Assembly (NCBI RefSeq): GCF_013401995.1
Contig: NZ_JACBJI010000001.1
Span: 395,255 to 459,254 of the forward strand
Source of the DNA: Flavobacterium agri
GTDB taxonomy: Bacteria > Bacteroidota > Bacteroidia > Flavobacteriales > Flavobacteriaceae
Direction of reading: 5' to 3'
DNA length: 64,000 nt
Part shown: positions 51,878 to 61,585 of the stretch, in pieces
Layout: the number at the start of each line of letters is the position of its first letter
Position numbering within the stretch: the first letter of the stretch is position 1
Made by a program: the position numbers and the translations under genes
Notes under the pieces: generated by a model
The model's input: only the letters and a program-made list of their open reading frames with translations
What the model was told of the DNA's origin: nothing
Databases searched by the model: none

Positions 51878-51900
51878 TCTCCTTTTCGGGAGATTTTTTA
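51878..51900 (+). terminator. Rho-independent terminator after SRP RNA
   Basis: TCTCC and GGGAGA arms around TTTTC, followed by TTTTTT. A first T run already follows the RNA at about 51860. Confidence 0.75.
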
Positions 51901-51947
51901 TTTGGAGCCGGTGCTAACTTGTACCTTTAAACCGTAAACTTCAAACC

Positions 51948-52307
51948 ATGAAATTCTCTCCGATAATTCCGATGCTTTACACCAACGAGCTCGAAGCGAC
52001 CATAGATTTTTATGTGAACGGCCTGGGCTTTACTTGCGGCGAGTACAACGAAGACTGGGGTTGGGCCGCGTTGCATTTGGGTGATTGCGAGATCATGCTT
52101 GCCAAACCGAACGAGCACACCTCTTTCCACAAACCGACTTTTACAGGAAGTTTTTACATCAAGACCGATTCTGTAGAAGTGCTTTGGGAGCGATTCAAGG
52201 ATAAAGTCAACATCTGTTACGGGCTTGAGACATTCGATTGGGGAATGCGCGAATTTGCCGTTTACGACAATAACGGATATGTGATCCAGTTCGGACAGCA
52301 GGTTTAG
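51948..52307 (+). CDS. VOC-family (glyoxalase/bleomycin-resistance-like) protein
   Basis: 119 residues, one VOC unit with two beta-alpha-beta-beta-beta halves: FSPIIPMLYTNELEATIDFY, LGFTCGEYNED, LHLGDCEIMLAKPNE, and the C-terminal FAVYDNNGYVIQFGQ with the metal-ligand Gln/Glu region. VOC proteins act as dioxygenases, glyoxalases or binding proteins for small molecules such as bleomycin. Substrate not evident. It is preceded by the SRP RNA terminator, so it needs its own promoter. Confidence 0.9.
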   Translation: MKFSPIIPMLYTNELEATIDFYVNGLGFTCGEYNEDWGWAALHLGDCEIMLAKPNEHTSFHKPTFTGSFYIKTDSVEVLWERFKDKVNICYGLETFDWGMREFAVYDNNGYVIQFGQQV

Positions 52308-52310
52308 GAG

Positions 52311-52796
52311 TCAGGCTCGTCTTCCGTACTTTTCGCGAAGCTCTAGTTTTTTGATGCGTGAGTTGATCGCGCCTGTGTTCCTCGCGAATATTTCGGAAAG
52401 TTCTTTCGTCTTTTTTCCTTCGCAGAACAATATTTCGAGTTTGTCATCTTCTTGCTGCGACCAGCGTCCATAAGCTTTTTGAGAAGTATTTGTTGTCGAT
52501 GGTTTTTTGCGGTCAGCCTGATTTTTCGATTTGAGCATGTTGAAATCCTCAAGCGTTTTTTGAAACGTTTTGAAAAAGCCTTCCATGTCTTCTTCAAAAA
52601 TTATGAGCCTGTGGTGTTCGAAACCGGAAGCCGTTTTCTTGCTTTCGGAAATCTTCAGGTAGAGATTGCCGTTTTTGCTTTTGTTGATGTCGAAAAAAAA
52701 GGTGCGATGGCCTCTCGTCATTTTGAGGGAGGAAATTTCTTTCATAGCGGTTGTGGCTTCCTTTATTCGGTTCTTCTCAAAGCTATCGACTTTCAT
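52311..52796 (-). CDS. PUR-family nucleic-acid-binding protein fused to a Myb/SANT-like tail
   Basis: 161 residues from MKVDSFEKNRIKEATTAMKE. Residues about 25-90 match the PUR (DUF3276) domain of Bacteroidota: RTFFFDINKSKNGNLYLKIS, SKKTASGFEHHRLIIFEEDM and the F-rich helix. The last 55 residues, GRWSQQEDDKLEILFCEGKK with TKELSEIFARNTGAINSRIK, form a Myb/SANT-like or HTH repeat. PUR proteins bind single-stranded DNA or RNA. The fused C-terminal DNA-binding tail is unusual for this family, which is normally about 130 residues or shorter. Convergent with the VOC gene, 3 bp apart. Confidence 0.82.
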   Translation of the reverse strand: MKVDSFEKNRIKEATTAMKEISSLKMTRGHRTFFFDINKSKNGNLYLKISESKKTASGFEHHRLIIFEEDMEGFFKTFQKTLEDFNMLKSKNQADRKKPSTTNTSQKAYGRWSQQEDDKLEILFCEGKKTKELSEIFARNTGAINSRIKKLELREKYGRRA

Positions 52797-52919
52797 CGTG
52801 GTGTGATTACAGTTTTTCTGTATCAAATGTTAAACGTTTTGCGAAATCTTTGGCATTCGATAGAGCCTGTTATTCTAAAAATAATTCGGAATTTTGTTAC
52901 CGGACAAAATTGCTGATCC

Positions 52920-53720
52920 ATGAAAACCATTCTGATTACGGGTGCTTCATCCGGCTTAGGCAAAGCCATAGGCGAATATCTTTTCCACAAAGGACACAAC
53001 GTTTTCGGCACGAGCCGCAATCCTGAAAAAGTGACGAATTCGCTTTTTCCGTTGCTTGCTCTCGATCTCAACAAACCCGAAACCATTGCGCATTGCGTGG
53101 AGAAAGTGATGTCGATTTCGGGTCGTATCGATGTTCTAGTGAACAACGCCGGAGTCGGAATTCTCGGACCACTTGAAGAAATTCCTACGGACGAATTGCG
53201 CAACCATTTCGAAACGAATCTTTTCGGTCCGATCGAAGTCATGAAGGCCGTGATTCCGCACATGCGTGGGCAACGTTCGGGACACATCATCAATATAACG
53301 TCGATCGCGGGTTATATGGGATTGCCATTCCGCGGCGCGTACTCGGCTTCGAAAGGCGCATTGGAATTGCTCACCGAAGCGATCCGAATGGAAGTCAAGG
53401 CGTTCGGCATAGAAGTCTGCAACCTCGCTCCCGGCGAATTCGCTACCGATATCGCCTCGCGCCGATATTACACCCCTTTGTCGCCGGCCTCGCCTTATGC
53501 AGAAGTGTACGGAAGGACGATCGATTTGGTGAACCAGCACGTAGATTCGGGAGACGATCCGATCGTCGTCGCTCACGAAATCGAAAAGATCATGAATACC
53601 GCAAACCCAAACGTGCATTATAAGGTTGGGCCGTTCTTATCGAAGTTTTCGATCGTACTGAAACGCATCCTTCCGGACAAGCGGTACGAAAAAATACTCA
53701 TGAAACACTACAAATTGTAA
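52920..53720 (+). CDS. SDR-family oxidoreductase
   Basis: 266 residues. NAD(P)-binding TGASSGLG (7-14), NNAG (75-78), catalytic Ser128, Tyr141, Lys145 (YSASK). The C-terminal half resembles 17-beta-hydroxysteroid-dehydrogenase-like SDRs (AFGIEVCNLAPGEFATDIAS). Substrate unknown. A methyltransferase gene begins 1 bp after its stop, so they form one operon. Divergent from the PUR gene at 52796. Confidence 0.93.
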   Translation: MKTILITGASSGLGKAIGEYLFHKGHNVFGTSRNPEKVTNSLFPLLALDLNKPETIAHCVEKVMSISGRIDVLVNNAGVGILGPLEEIPTDELRNHFETNLFGPIEVMKAVIPHMRGQRSGHIINITSIAGYMGLPFRGAYSASKGALELLTEAIRMEVKAFGIEVCNLAPGEFATDIASRRYYTPLSPASPYAEVYGRTIDLVNQHVDSGDDPIVVAHEIEKIMNTANPNVHYKVGPFLSKFSIVLKRILPDKRYEKILMKHYKL

Positions 53721-53721
53721 C

Positions 53722-54480
53722 ATGAAAGACGCATCCTACGATTATCAAGGTTTAGCCGACGGATATGCGAATCATCGCAAAACGGACGAACGCATCGCGA
53801 AATATGTTTTAGAAGCTTTGGGCGATGCCGAAACAATCTTGAACGTGGGAGCGGGCGCGGGTTCGTATGAACCCGAAGATAAATATGTCATGGCGGTGGA
53901 ACCTTCGTCTACGATGCGTGCACAACGTATCGAAAAAGGGAAGTCGCCTGCAATAAACGCTTTTGGTGAAGATTTGCCTTTTGACGACAATGCGTTCGAC
54001 GCGGTCATGGCGATGGTTACGATCCATCATTGGCCGAATATTGCGAAAGGCTTGCGGGAACTCAAGCGCGTGGCCCGTAAAAGAGTCGTTGTCATGAGTT
54101 TTGATCCGGGAGCGTTTGCCGTTTATTGGAATTCGGATTATTTCCCCGAAATGGTCGAAGCCGAAATCAAGCGCTTTCCTAAAATAGATGCGATTATCGA
54201 CTATTTTGGAGAGAATTGCGAAGTCATAGACATTCCGGTGCCTTTTGATTGTACCGACGGTTTCCGCGAAGCGTTTTACGGACGGCCCGAAATGTTCCTG
54301 AATCCCGACGTGAGAAAAGCGCAATCAGCTTGGGCATTGATTTCTAAGGAACTTGAGTTGAAGTGTATCGAGCGGCTAAGAGAAGAATTGGAATCGGGCG
54401 AGTGGGACAGGAAATACGGGCAGTTGCGCAACACGCCTTTTATAAACGGTTGTTTGAAACTAGTGGTTGCGAATAAATAA
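53722..54480 (+). CDS. Class I SAM-dependent methyltransferase
   Basis: 252 residues. Motif I ILNVGAGAGSYEP (about 38-50), acidic residue VEPSS, motif II/III-like LPFDDNAFDAVMAMVTIHHW and VARKRVVVMSFDP. This is the Methyltransf_11-type UbiE/ArsM-like fold. The methyl acceptor is unknown; co-expression with the SDR gene (1 bp apart) suggests modification of a shared small molecule. Confidence 0.9.
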   Translation: MKDASYDYQGLADGYANHRKTDERIAKYVLEALGDAETILNVGAGAGSYEPEDKYVMAVEPSSTMRAQRIEKGKSPAINAFGEDLPFDDNAFDAVMAMVTIHHWPNIAKGLRELKRVARKRVVVMSFDPGAFAVYWNSDYFPEMVEAEIKRFPKIDAIIDYFGENCEVIDIPVPFDCTDGFREAFYGRPEMFLNPDVRKAQSAWALISKELELKCIERLREELESGEWDRKYGQLRNTPFINGCLKLVVANK

Positions 54481-54510
54481 ATGTTTAAAGTACACTTATT
54501 TTAATTTCAT

Positions 54511-54542
54511 TTGTGACAGATGGGAAATAAGTCGTAATTTTG
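54511..54542 (+). promoter_or_regulatory. Bacteroidota-type promoter upstream of fsa
   Basis: TTG (54511-54513), 21 bp, TAATTTTG (54535-54542). It would give a leader of about 220 nt before the aldolase gene, containing the nested palindrome. Confidence 0.55.
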
Positions 54543-54589
54543 GGCTGAGTTTGCGTTTGCCTGAAAAGGCCTGTTCGCTACGCTCAAGT

Positions 54590-54676
54590 GGGATACTTGC
54601 ATTTGTTTGAGCTCTTTATTAAACCTCAAAGGTTTTCAAAACCTTTGAGGTTTGTAAAAGCGAGTGCAAGTAGCCC
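54590..54676. repeat. Nested palindromic element (REP/MITE-like)
   Basis: Outer arms GGGATACTTGCA (54590-54601) and TGCAAGTAGCCC (54665-54676) match 11/12. The inner core at 54621-54653 is a perfect inverted repeat: 16-bp arms AAACCTCAAAGGTTTT and its complement around one C. The pattern resembles intergenic palindromes repeated in flavobacterial genomes. It lies between a promoter and the aldolase gene. Confidence 0.8.
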
Positions 54677-54764
54677 GACGGTGGCTAACCATACGAGATT
54701 CCAAACAGGATTTTCCTGCCGCCGGAACGCCCAAAAAAGAATTTGAACACACAATATCCATACT

Positions 54765-55421
54765 ATGAAATTTTTTATCGATACGGCTAACCTTAGCGAA
54801 ATCAAAGCAGCTCAGGAACTTGGGGTTCTTGACGGAGTGACCACGAACCCTTCGCTTATGGCAAAGGAAGGCATCACGGGTACAAACAACATCCTGAAGC
54901 ACTATGTCGACATCTGCAATATTTCGGATGGTGACGTGAGTGCCGAAGTCATCGCCACCGACTACGAAGGCATGATCAAGGAAGGCGAGGAGCTTGCCGA
55001 ATTGCACGAAAGGATCGTCGTGAAATTGCCGATGACGAAAGACGGCGTGCGCGCTTGTAAATATTTCTCTTCGAAAGGCGTGAAAGTGAACGTGACTTTG
55101 GTGTTTTCGCCAGGTCAAGCGCTTTTGGCCGCGAAGGCCGGTGCGACTTACGTTTCTCCGTTTATCGGGCGTTTGGACGATATTTCTACGGACGGTTTGA
55201 ACCTGATTGCCGAAATCCGCGAGATTTATGACAATTACGGATATGAGACGGAAATCCTTGCGGCTTCGGTACGTCATACGATGCACATCGTGAACTGCGC
55301 GAAAATTGGAGCCGACGTGATGACGGGGCCGCTTTCGGCGATTTTAGGTTTGTTGAAACACCCGTTGACCGATATCGGTTTGGCTCAGTTTATTGCTGAT
55401 TACCAGAAAGGGAATAAATAA
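54765..55421 (+). CDS. fsa: Fructose-6-phosphate aldolase / small transaldolase
   Basis: 218 residues, the length of the small TalC/FSA subfamily. [20 protein letters not shown] and [12 protein letters not shown] are family openings; the Schiff-base Lys lies in [10 protein letters not shown] (about residue 86), followed by [20 protein letters not shown] and SPFIGRLDD. It cleaves fructose 6-phosphate to dihydroxyacetone and glyceraldehyde 3-phosphate, or acts as a transaldolase of the pentose phosphate pathway. Followed by a strong terminator. Confidence 0.95.
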   Translation: MKFFIDTANLSEIKAAQELGVLDGVTTNPSLMAKEGITGTNNILKHYVDICNISDGDVSAEVIATDYEGMIKEGEELAELHERIVVKLPMTKDGVRACKYFSSKGVKVNVTLVFSPGQALLAAKAGATYVSPFIGRLDDISTDGLNLIAEIREIYDNYGYETEILAASVRHTMHIVNCAKIGADVMTGPLSAILGLLKHPLTDIGLAQFIADYQKGNK

Positions 55422-55458
55422 TTTTATTCTTTATTTTAATTATTTATTCGGAATAAAA

Positions 55459-55492
55459 AACGGGACGTCCTGATTAAAAAGGATGTCCCGTT
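55459..55492. terminator. Bidirectional terminator between fsa and the thioredoxin-fold gene
   Basis: AACGGGACGTCCT and AGGATGTCCCGTT arms around an 8-nt loop, with A and T runs either side; the genes converge here. Confidence 0.85.
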
Positions 55493-55521
55493 GTATTTTT
55501 ACATAAACAATAAAAAATAAA

Positions 55522-56964
55522 TCAATTGGTCGTCAACGCATGGTTGAATGGACGCGCGTCGAGTTCTGCCTCGAAGTTCACATCGAAAAGATTCGCGAAT
55601 GCATTTTTGATTGTGCCGTCCTGATTGGTAATGATCGTACGATGAATTTTAGTGATCGCCCATTTGTCTTTCGTGTCCTGAAAATCTTTGCAGCGCATTT
55701 CGACAACGCCAGGAAATCTGTTCGCGGATAGGATTTGCGCCCATTTTTCAGCATCGTCATCAACGTTTACGGCCACGAATTGGTAATCGGGATGGCGTAA
55801 TTTGAAATCGATGACTTTGCGGTGTGCAGCCCTAAAATGCGATTCGAGTTTTTGTGTCCAACAGAAAAACACGGTCTTTTTGCCGTTGAAAGACGAGGAA
55901 GGAACGGTTTTGCCGTCCAATCCTACCAATTGTACCGATGGCAAGCGATTACCCGATTTCAATTGCTGGATCGCAAGCCCAATTTTATTGATCTCGTTCT
56001 TTTTGCTGTTGTCGGTAGAAAATTTATGGAACATCTCGAGGAACTTGTGGTTGTTCTCCATGTTCTGGTCTTCGAGAAGATACGTGAAGGCGATGTTATT
56101 GAGGATGATATTCTTGACTTTTTCGTCCTTGATCAGCGTATCCGCAATCTGTAGTTTGTTGACGTTGGTCTTGAGCGCCAGGTCGACTTCGCTGAAATGG
56201 TTGTGGTAATTGATCGCGGCCATATTGCCGAGCATATGCGACAGGTAATTGAGGTAAGGTGCGTAACCCGACAATTGCTCGTCGTTGAAATCCAGTTTTT
56301 TGCGATAGGCGTAATACGAAGCAGGGATTTCGTCCGTCATGTCTTTTCCGGTGCGCACACGATGCACGATCGGATAAATTTCCTTCTTGGAATAGTAATG
56401 GAAATCGAGCGCGGCTTTGGCGAACTTGTCGAAATCGTCGCTCCATTTGATTTCGGCTTTTTTCTTTTCGTAGAATTTGTTTGAAGCCTCATACGATGAA
56501 TCCGCCGCTTTTTCGAAGCCTTTCACGTCGAGATCGAAAATAGGGTAGAACTGGTTTTTGTCGGATTCGTTGCGCAGGTACATTTCCATGAGGAAATTGT
56601 TCTTCTGGTCGCCTCGTCCGCAAAACACCACCGATTCGTCGAAGTCGCGCGCATTGACGCGAACCATCAGACTGTCGTTCTTATCGAAATAAACGTATTG
56701 GTATTCAGGATCATGTCGGAAAGAATACAAACCCGGAGTAAGCGAATCGAATTCCTTGAAGAACGTATTGTTTTCCTTGAGCGGAATAGTGTCGATGACC
56801 TCGCCGTCTTTGCAGAACAATACGTAACGGTTCACCGGGTTCAGGACTTCTCCGCCAAAATAAGCGGTGTAGTCCTTTCGGCCGAACTTCTTTTCACACG
56901 ACATCATCAGCATCATTGCGGCACACGGCACAACCAGTGATCGTATCACTTTCAAATCGTACAT
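55522..56964 (-). CDS. Lipoprotein with thioredoxin-like C-terminal domain lacking CxxC
   Basis: 480 residues from MYDLKVIRSLVVPCAAMMLM; lipobox MSC near 21-23. The first 150 residues are beta-rich (DUF4369-like layout), the middle is helical, and the last about 140 residues form a thioredoxin-like fold (VPSSSFNGKKTVFFCWTQKL, FVAVNVDDDAEKWAQILSAN). Only one Cys (FFCWTQK) is left of the usual CxxC, so redox activity is doubtful. Probably an envelope protein. Spans the convergence with fsa. Confidence 0.85.
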   Translation of the reverse strand: MYDLKVIRSLVVPCAAMMLMMSCEKKFGRKDYTAYFGGEVLNPVNRYVLFCKDGEVIDTIPLKENNTFFKEFDSLTPGLYSFRHDPEYQYVYFDKNDSLMVRVNARDFDESVVFCGRGDQKNNFLMEMYLRNESDKNQFYPIFDLDVKGFEKAADSSYEASNKFYEKKKAEIKWSDDFDKFAKAALDFHYYSKKEIYPIVHRVRTGKDMTDEIPASYYAYRKKLDFNDEQLSGYAPYLNYLSHMLGNMAAINYHNHFSEVDLALKTNVNKLQIADTLIKDEKVKNIILNNIAFTYLLEDQNMENNHKFLEMFHKFSTDNSKKNEINKIGLAIQQLKSGNRLPSVQLVGLDGKTVPSSSFNGKKTVFFCWTQKLESHFRAAHRKVIDFKLRHPDYQFVAVNVDDDAEKWAQILSANRFPGVVEMRCKDFQDTKDKWAITKIHRTIITNQDGTIKNAFANLFDVNFEAELDARPFNHALTTN

Positions 56965-57085
56965 AAAGACAAGGGATAGGAAACAAAAATATGTTTGTGG
57001 TACTAAAATTTTTGTTAAGGCATAGTTAAAAGTAGGCGTTCCGTTTTTAGCACACCGGGACAAGGCCAAACTGCATTTAATTTGC

Positions 57086-57093
57086 TACTTTTG
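57086..57093 (+). promoter_or_regulatory. TAnnTTTG box for the ABC-F gene
   Basis: TACTTTTG at 57086-57093 is an exact -7 consensus, 31 bp before the ATG at 57124. No clear -33 TTG. Confidence 0.5.
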
Positions 57094-57108
57094 CCGCACG
57101 TTTTTTAA

Positions 57109-58740
<1,632 letters not shown>

Positions 58741-58770
58741 AAAAATCCCGGTCACAAGCCGGGATTTTTT
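58741..58770. terminator. Terminator after the ABC-F gene
   Basis: AAAAATCCCGG and CCGGGATTTTTT arms around TCACAAG; overlaps the end of the converging small gene. Confidence 0.85.
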
Positions 58771-58936
58771 ATTTCCGGAATCTCGAAATAATGAAAATGA
58801 TTACCGCGAGTATGGCGATCACGATAAAAATCCCGACGCCCATTCCTGCCTTGAAAATCCCCTCGATCAAATCGCAACTCGTCAAAGTAAGCGAACAAAG
58901 AAGTACAAATGCCGAATAAAGTGAAAAGCGTTTCAT
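58769..58936 (-). CDS. Small lipoprotein-like membrane protein
   Basis: 55 residues from MKRFSLYSAFVLLCSLTLTS, lipobox TSC at 20-22, then DLIEGIFKAGMGVGIFIVIA and a second hydrophobic stretch ending IIFIISRFRK. Such 55-residue proteins are conserved in Flavobacteriaceae, with no known function. Upstream sequence to the kinase gene has no other gene. Confidence 0.75.
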   Translation of the reverse strand: MKRFSLYSAFVLLCSLTLTSCDLIEGIFKAGMGVGIFIVIAILAVIIFIISRFRK

Positions 58937-59032
58937 GGCTAGTTGTTTAAGGTTATGAAGTAAAGTTCCGAAAACGCCCAAGCCTTGCCCTTACAGCATT
59001 CGATATTTCTTTTGCAGAATTATTCCTATTAA

Positions 59033-60460
59033 TTACGATGGGATGTAAATCGTGAAAGTAGCGCCTTTTCCCTCTGTTCCGTCGGCGAAAACATAACCTT
59101 CGTGATTCTCGACGATTTTTTTTACGATGGCCAATCCGATTCCCGTACCCGAATATTCCTCGCGCGTGTGAAGTCTTTGGAACACTTCGAAAATACGCTC
59201 TTTGTACGCTGGATCGAATCCGATGCCGTTGTCGGCAACCGTGATTTTTGAAAACGATTTTTGCGTTTGGTGACCGCCCGGGATTTCGCTTTCTGGTACC
59301 ATTTGGTTTTCGATGACGATATGCGGCTTGACGTCGGCAGGCGTGAATTTGATCGCATTCGATACCAGATTGAGCAACAGTTGCCGGAATTGCGAACTGA
59401 TGATCTTGATTTCCTTGTTTCCCTTGACCTCGATTTTTGCGTCTTTCGCATTGATTTCATCGACAAGTTCGTCCCTGACCTCATTCACAAGTAAATATAG
59501 GTCTTCATTTTTGGAAGGGAAAATCTCCTTGTTCACACGCGAATAGGCGAGCAAATCCTGAATGAGGTTCTGCAATCGGCTGGCGGCATCCTGTGTGCGT
59601 TTGAGATAGTTTTTTCCGGTGTCCGACAACGTTTCCTGGTCTTTGTCGAGAATTCGGCTGATGAACGTCTGCATCTTGCGCAACGGTTCCTGCAGATCGT
59701 GGCTCGAGATATAGGTGAACGACTCGAGTTCCTTGTTCATTTTGTCGAGCGATTTGTTGCGCTGCTCGAGCGTGGCGTTGCGTTCGGTCAATTGCGACTG
59801 GCTTTCCTCGAGGTCGTCTCTCAACAAATTCGAGGTGTTGAGTTCGCGGTTTACCATGAAATACGAAGCGATCAACACCAAAAGTGCCGCTACGGTAAGA
59901 AACACGGTGAACAAAGGCGTGATGAGCATTTCCTCGTCGAGCGAGCGCCTGCGAAGTTTTGACAGCATGTCCTCTTCTGTGCTCATGTGCGAAACGTGGG
60001 CGCGGAGTTCCCCCATTATTTTACGCGCTTCTAGCCATTGCGGGATCTCGATTTTTTTGGTTTCCGATTGTTTGAGCAGATAGTGCATATAATCGATGCG
60101 TCGGTCTACGATTTCCCTGAGTTTGACCACATTCGCGCGTTGTGAATAATTGTCGTGGATGTGCGCGCTCAAACTGTCCATCTGGACATCGAGTTTTGCC
60201 AGCGTACGATCGAAACGGTCGATGTAAACGGAATCTTTGGTCAGGATGAATCCGCGATGGCCCGAATCGGCTTCCGAAACAGAAGTGTAGATATTTTCAA
60301 GATCGAGCTTTACCTGCGTGGTGTGGTTGACCATTTCGGACGTCTTGTGCAACGCGCTGATGCGCCAATACGAAAGCACCGAAAGCAACAGCAACAAAAT
60401 GGCCGAGGAAATAAAAATGACGCGTATGCGGTTGATGCGGATATTGCCCATATTCCTCAT
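59033..60460 (-). CDS. CHASE3-domain sensor histidine kinase
   Basis: 475 residues. Two membrane helices (about 10-30 and 180-200) flank a periplasmic CHASE3 domain (about 35-170, with the DSGHRGFILTKDSVY motif). A coiled coil (LRDDLEESQSQLTERNATLE) leads to the HisKA domain with phospho-His (SHDLQEPLRKMQTF) and the HATPase (LLLNLVSNAIKFTP N-box, VADNGIGFDP G1, GTGIGLAIVKKIVENHEGYV G2). The signal is unknown. Its start overlaps the end of the response regulator by 4 bp. Confidence 0.94.
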   Translation of the reverse strand: MRNMGNIRINRIRVIFISSAILLLLLSVLSYWRISALHKTSEMVNHTTQVKLDLENIYTSVSEADSGHRGFILTKDSVYIDRFDRTLAKLDVQMDSLSAHIHDNYSQRANVVKLREIVDRRIDYMHYLLKQSETKKIEIPQWLEARKIMGELRAHVSHMSTEEDMLSKLRRRSLDEEMLITPLFTVFLTVAALLVLIASYFMVNRELNTSNLLRDDLEESQSQLTERNATLEQRNKSLDKMNKELESFTYISSHDLQEPLRKMQTFISRILDKDQETLSDTGKNYLKRTQDAASRLQNLIQDLLAYSRVNKEIFPSKNEDLYLLVNEVRDELVDEINAKDAKIEVKGNKEIKIISSQFRQLLLNLVSNAIKFTPADVKPHIVIENQMVPESEIPGGHQTQKSFSKITVADNGIGFDPAYKERIFEVFQRLHTREEYSGTGIGLAIVKKIVENHEGYVFADGTEGKGATFTIYIPS

Positions 60461-60903
60461 GCGACAGTCACGACGAAACGTTCGCGTGAGGGTTTGCGGT
60501 TCAACTCTTCGGGCGCCAAAGACAACACATAAGCCAGTGTTTTTTTGAGAAGCGAAAACGACGAAGGTTTGGTCATGTAAAGATTGGCGCCTTCTTCATA
60601 TACTTTCTCGATGATATCCGAACTGTTCGATGTCGTATAGATCACGATCGGGATTTGCCCGAATACAAGCGACTTCCGGATTTCGTGCAGGCATTCGAAA
60701 CCGTTTTTCCGAGGCATGTTCAAATCGAGGAAAATGACTTCGGGTTTTTCATCGGCCGAAGCGTCGAGAGCTTGCATAAGCGTCACGCCGTCGCGGGCTA
60801 TGGTCACATCTGCGTCGCATTTTACTTCTTCGAGCGCTTCGAGGAACAGCGAGCAGTCGTCGTTGTCGTCATCCGATAACAATATGTTGCGTTTTTGAGG
60901 CAT
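60457..60903 (-). CDS. Stand-alone response-regulator receiver protein
   Basis: 148 residues from MPQKRNILLS; the reading from 61035 adds 44 unlikely residues. Acidic pocket DDDNDD (11-16), phospho-Asp60 in VIFLDLNMPRKNGFEC, TTSNSSD and the Lys in YMTKPSS. No output domain, only a short helical tail. Receiver-only proteins of this CheY/Rcp1 type pair with phytochrome- or CHASE3-type kinases, as here with the overlapping kinase gene. Confidence 0.93.
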   Translation of the reverse strand: MPQKRNILLSDDDNDDCSLFLEALEEVKCDADVTIARDGVTLMQALDASADEKPEVIFLDLNMPRKNGFECLHEIRKSLVFGQIPIVIYTTSNSSDIIEKVYEEGANLYMTKPSSFSLLKKTLAYVLSLAPEELNRKPSRERFVVTVA

Positions 60904-61036
60904 GGCGTTAAAGGTAGGCAAGAAAGTTTCACAGGGCAAGTTTGTGATGGAAATTAGTGTTTGTTTAAACTTTGGATTGAAGACCGATTTTCTGGCAAAA
61001 ATCCCTAACTTTACACCCCGAACACAACACGTCACT

Positions 61037-61582
61037 ATGGGTCAGAAAATATTGCTCACCGCCAAGGAAGTCAATATCATCCTGCATCGCCTGGCTTGTC
61101 AGTTGATTGAAAAGCACCTCGATTTTTCCCAAACCCTTCTTATCGGAATCCAGCCACGCGGCTCGTTTTTGGCCGATCGCCTCAAATCGTTGCTCGAATC
61201 GGAATACGGAGTGAAGCAGGTGAACCTGGGCTATCTCGACATCACGTTTTTCCGCGACGATTTCCGCAGGCGCGAGAAACCGCTCGAAGCCAACTCGACC
61301 AAAATCGATTTCATCGTAGAGAACAAGAAGGTGATTTTCATCGACGACGTACTCTATACCGGACGCAGCATCAATGCGGCGCTCACGGCTCTGCAATCGT
61401 TCGGGAGACCTTCCGAAGTGGAGCTTTTGGTACTCATCGACCGTCGCTTCAGCAGACATTTGCCGATCCAACCCGATTATCGCGGACGTCAGGTCGACTC
61501 CATAAACGACGACAAAGTCAAGGTGAATTGGGTAGAGAATGAAGGAGAAGACGTTGTGTATTTGGTAAACAACAACAATTAA
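61037..61582 (+). CDS. pyrR: Bifunctional pyrimidine operon regulator / uracil phosphoribosyltransferase PyrR
   Basis: 181 residues from MGQKILLTAKEVNIILHRLA; the reading from 60902 adds 45 unlikely residues. Features: LIGIQPRGSFLADRL, the PRPP loop VIFIDDVLYTGRSINAAL and LLVLIDRRFSRHLPIQPDY. PyrR binds pyr mRNA in Firmicutes; in Bacteroidota the protein is kept, but attenuation is less documented. Followed by pyrB after 3 bp, so regulation of pyrimidine synthesis is likely. Confidence 0.95.
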   Translation: MGQKILLTAKEVNIILHRLACQLIEKHLDFSQTLLIGIQPRGSFLADRLKSLLESEYGVKQVNLGYLDITFFRDDFRRREKPLEANSTKIDFIVENKKVIFIDDVLYTGRSINAALTALQSFGRPSEVELLVLIDRRFSRHLPIQPDYRGRQVDSINDDKVKVNWVENEGEDVVYLVNNNN

Positions 61583-61585
61583 GGA

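Noticed and set aside
51716..51937. Short plus-strand reading frame
   Set aside because: It covers the SRP RNA gene and its terminator.
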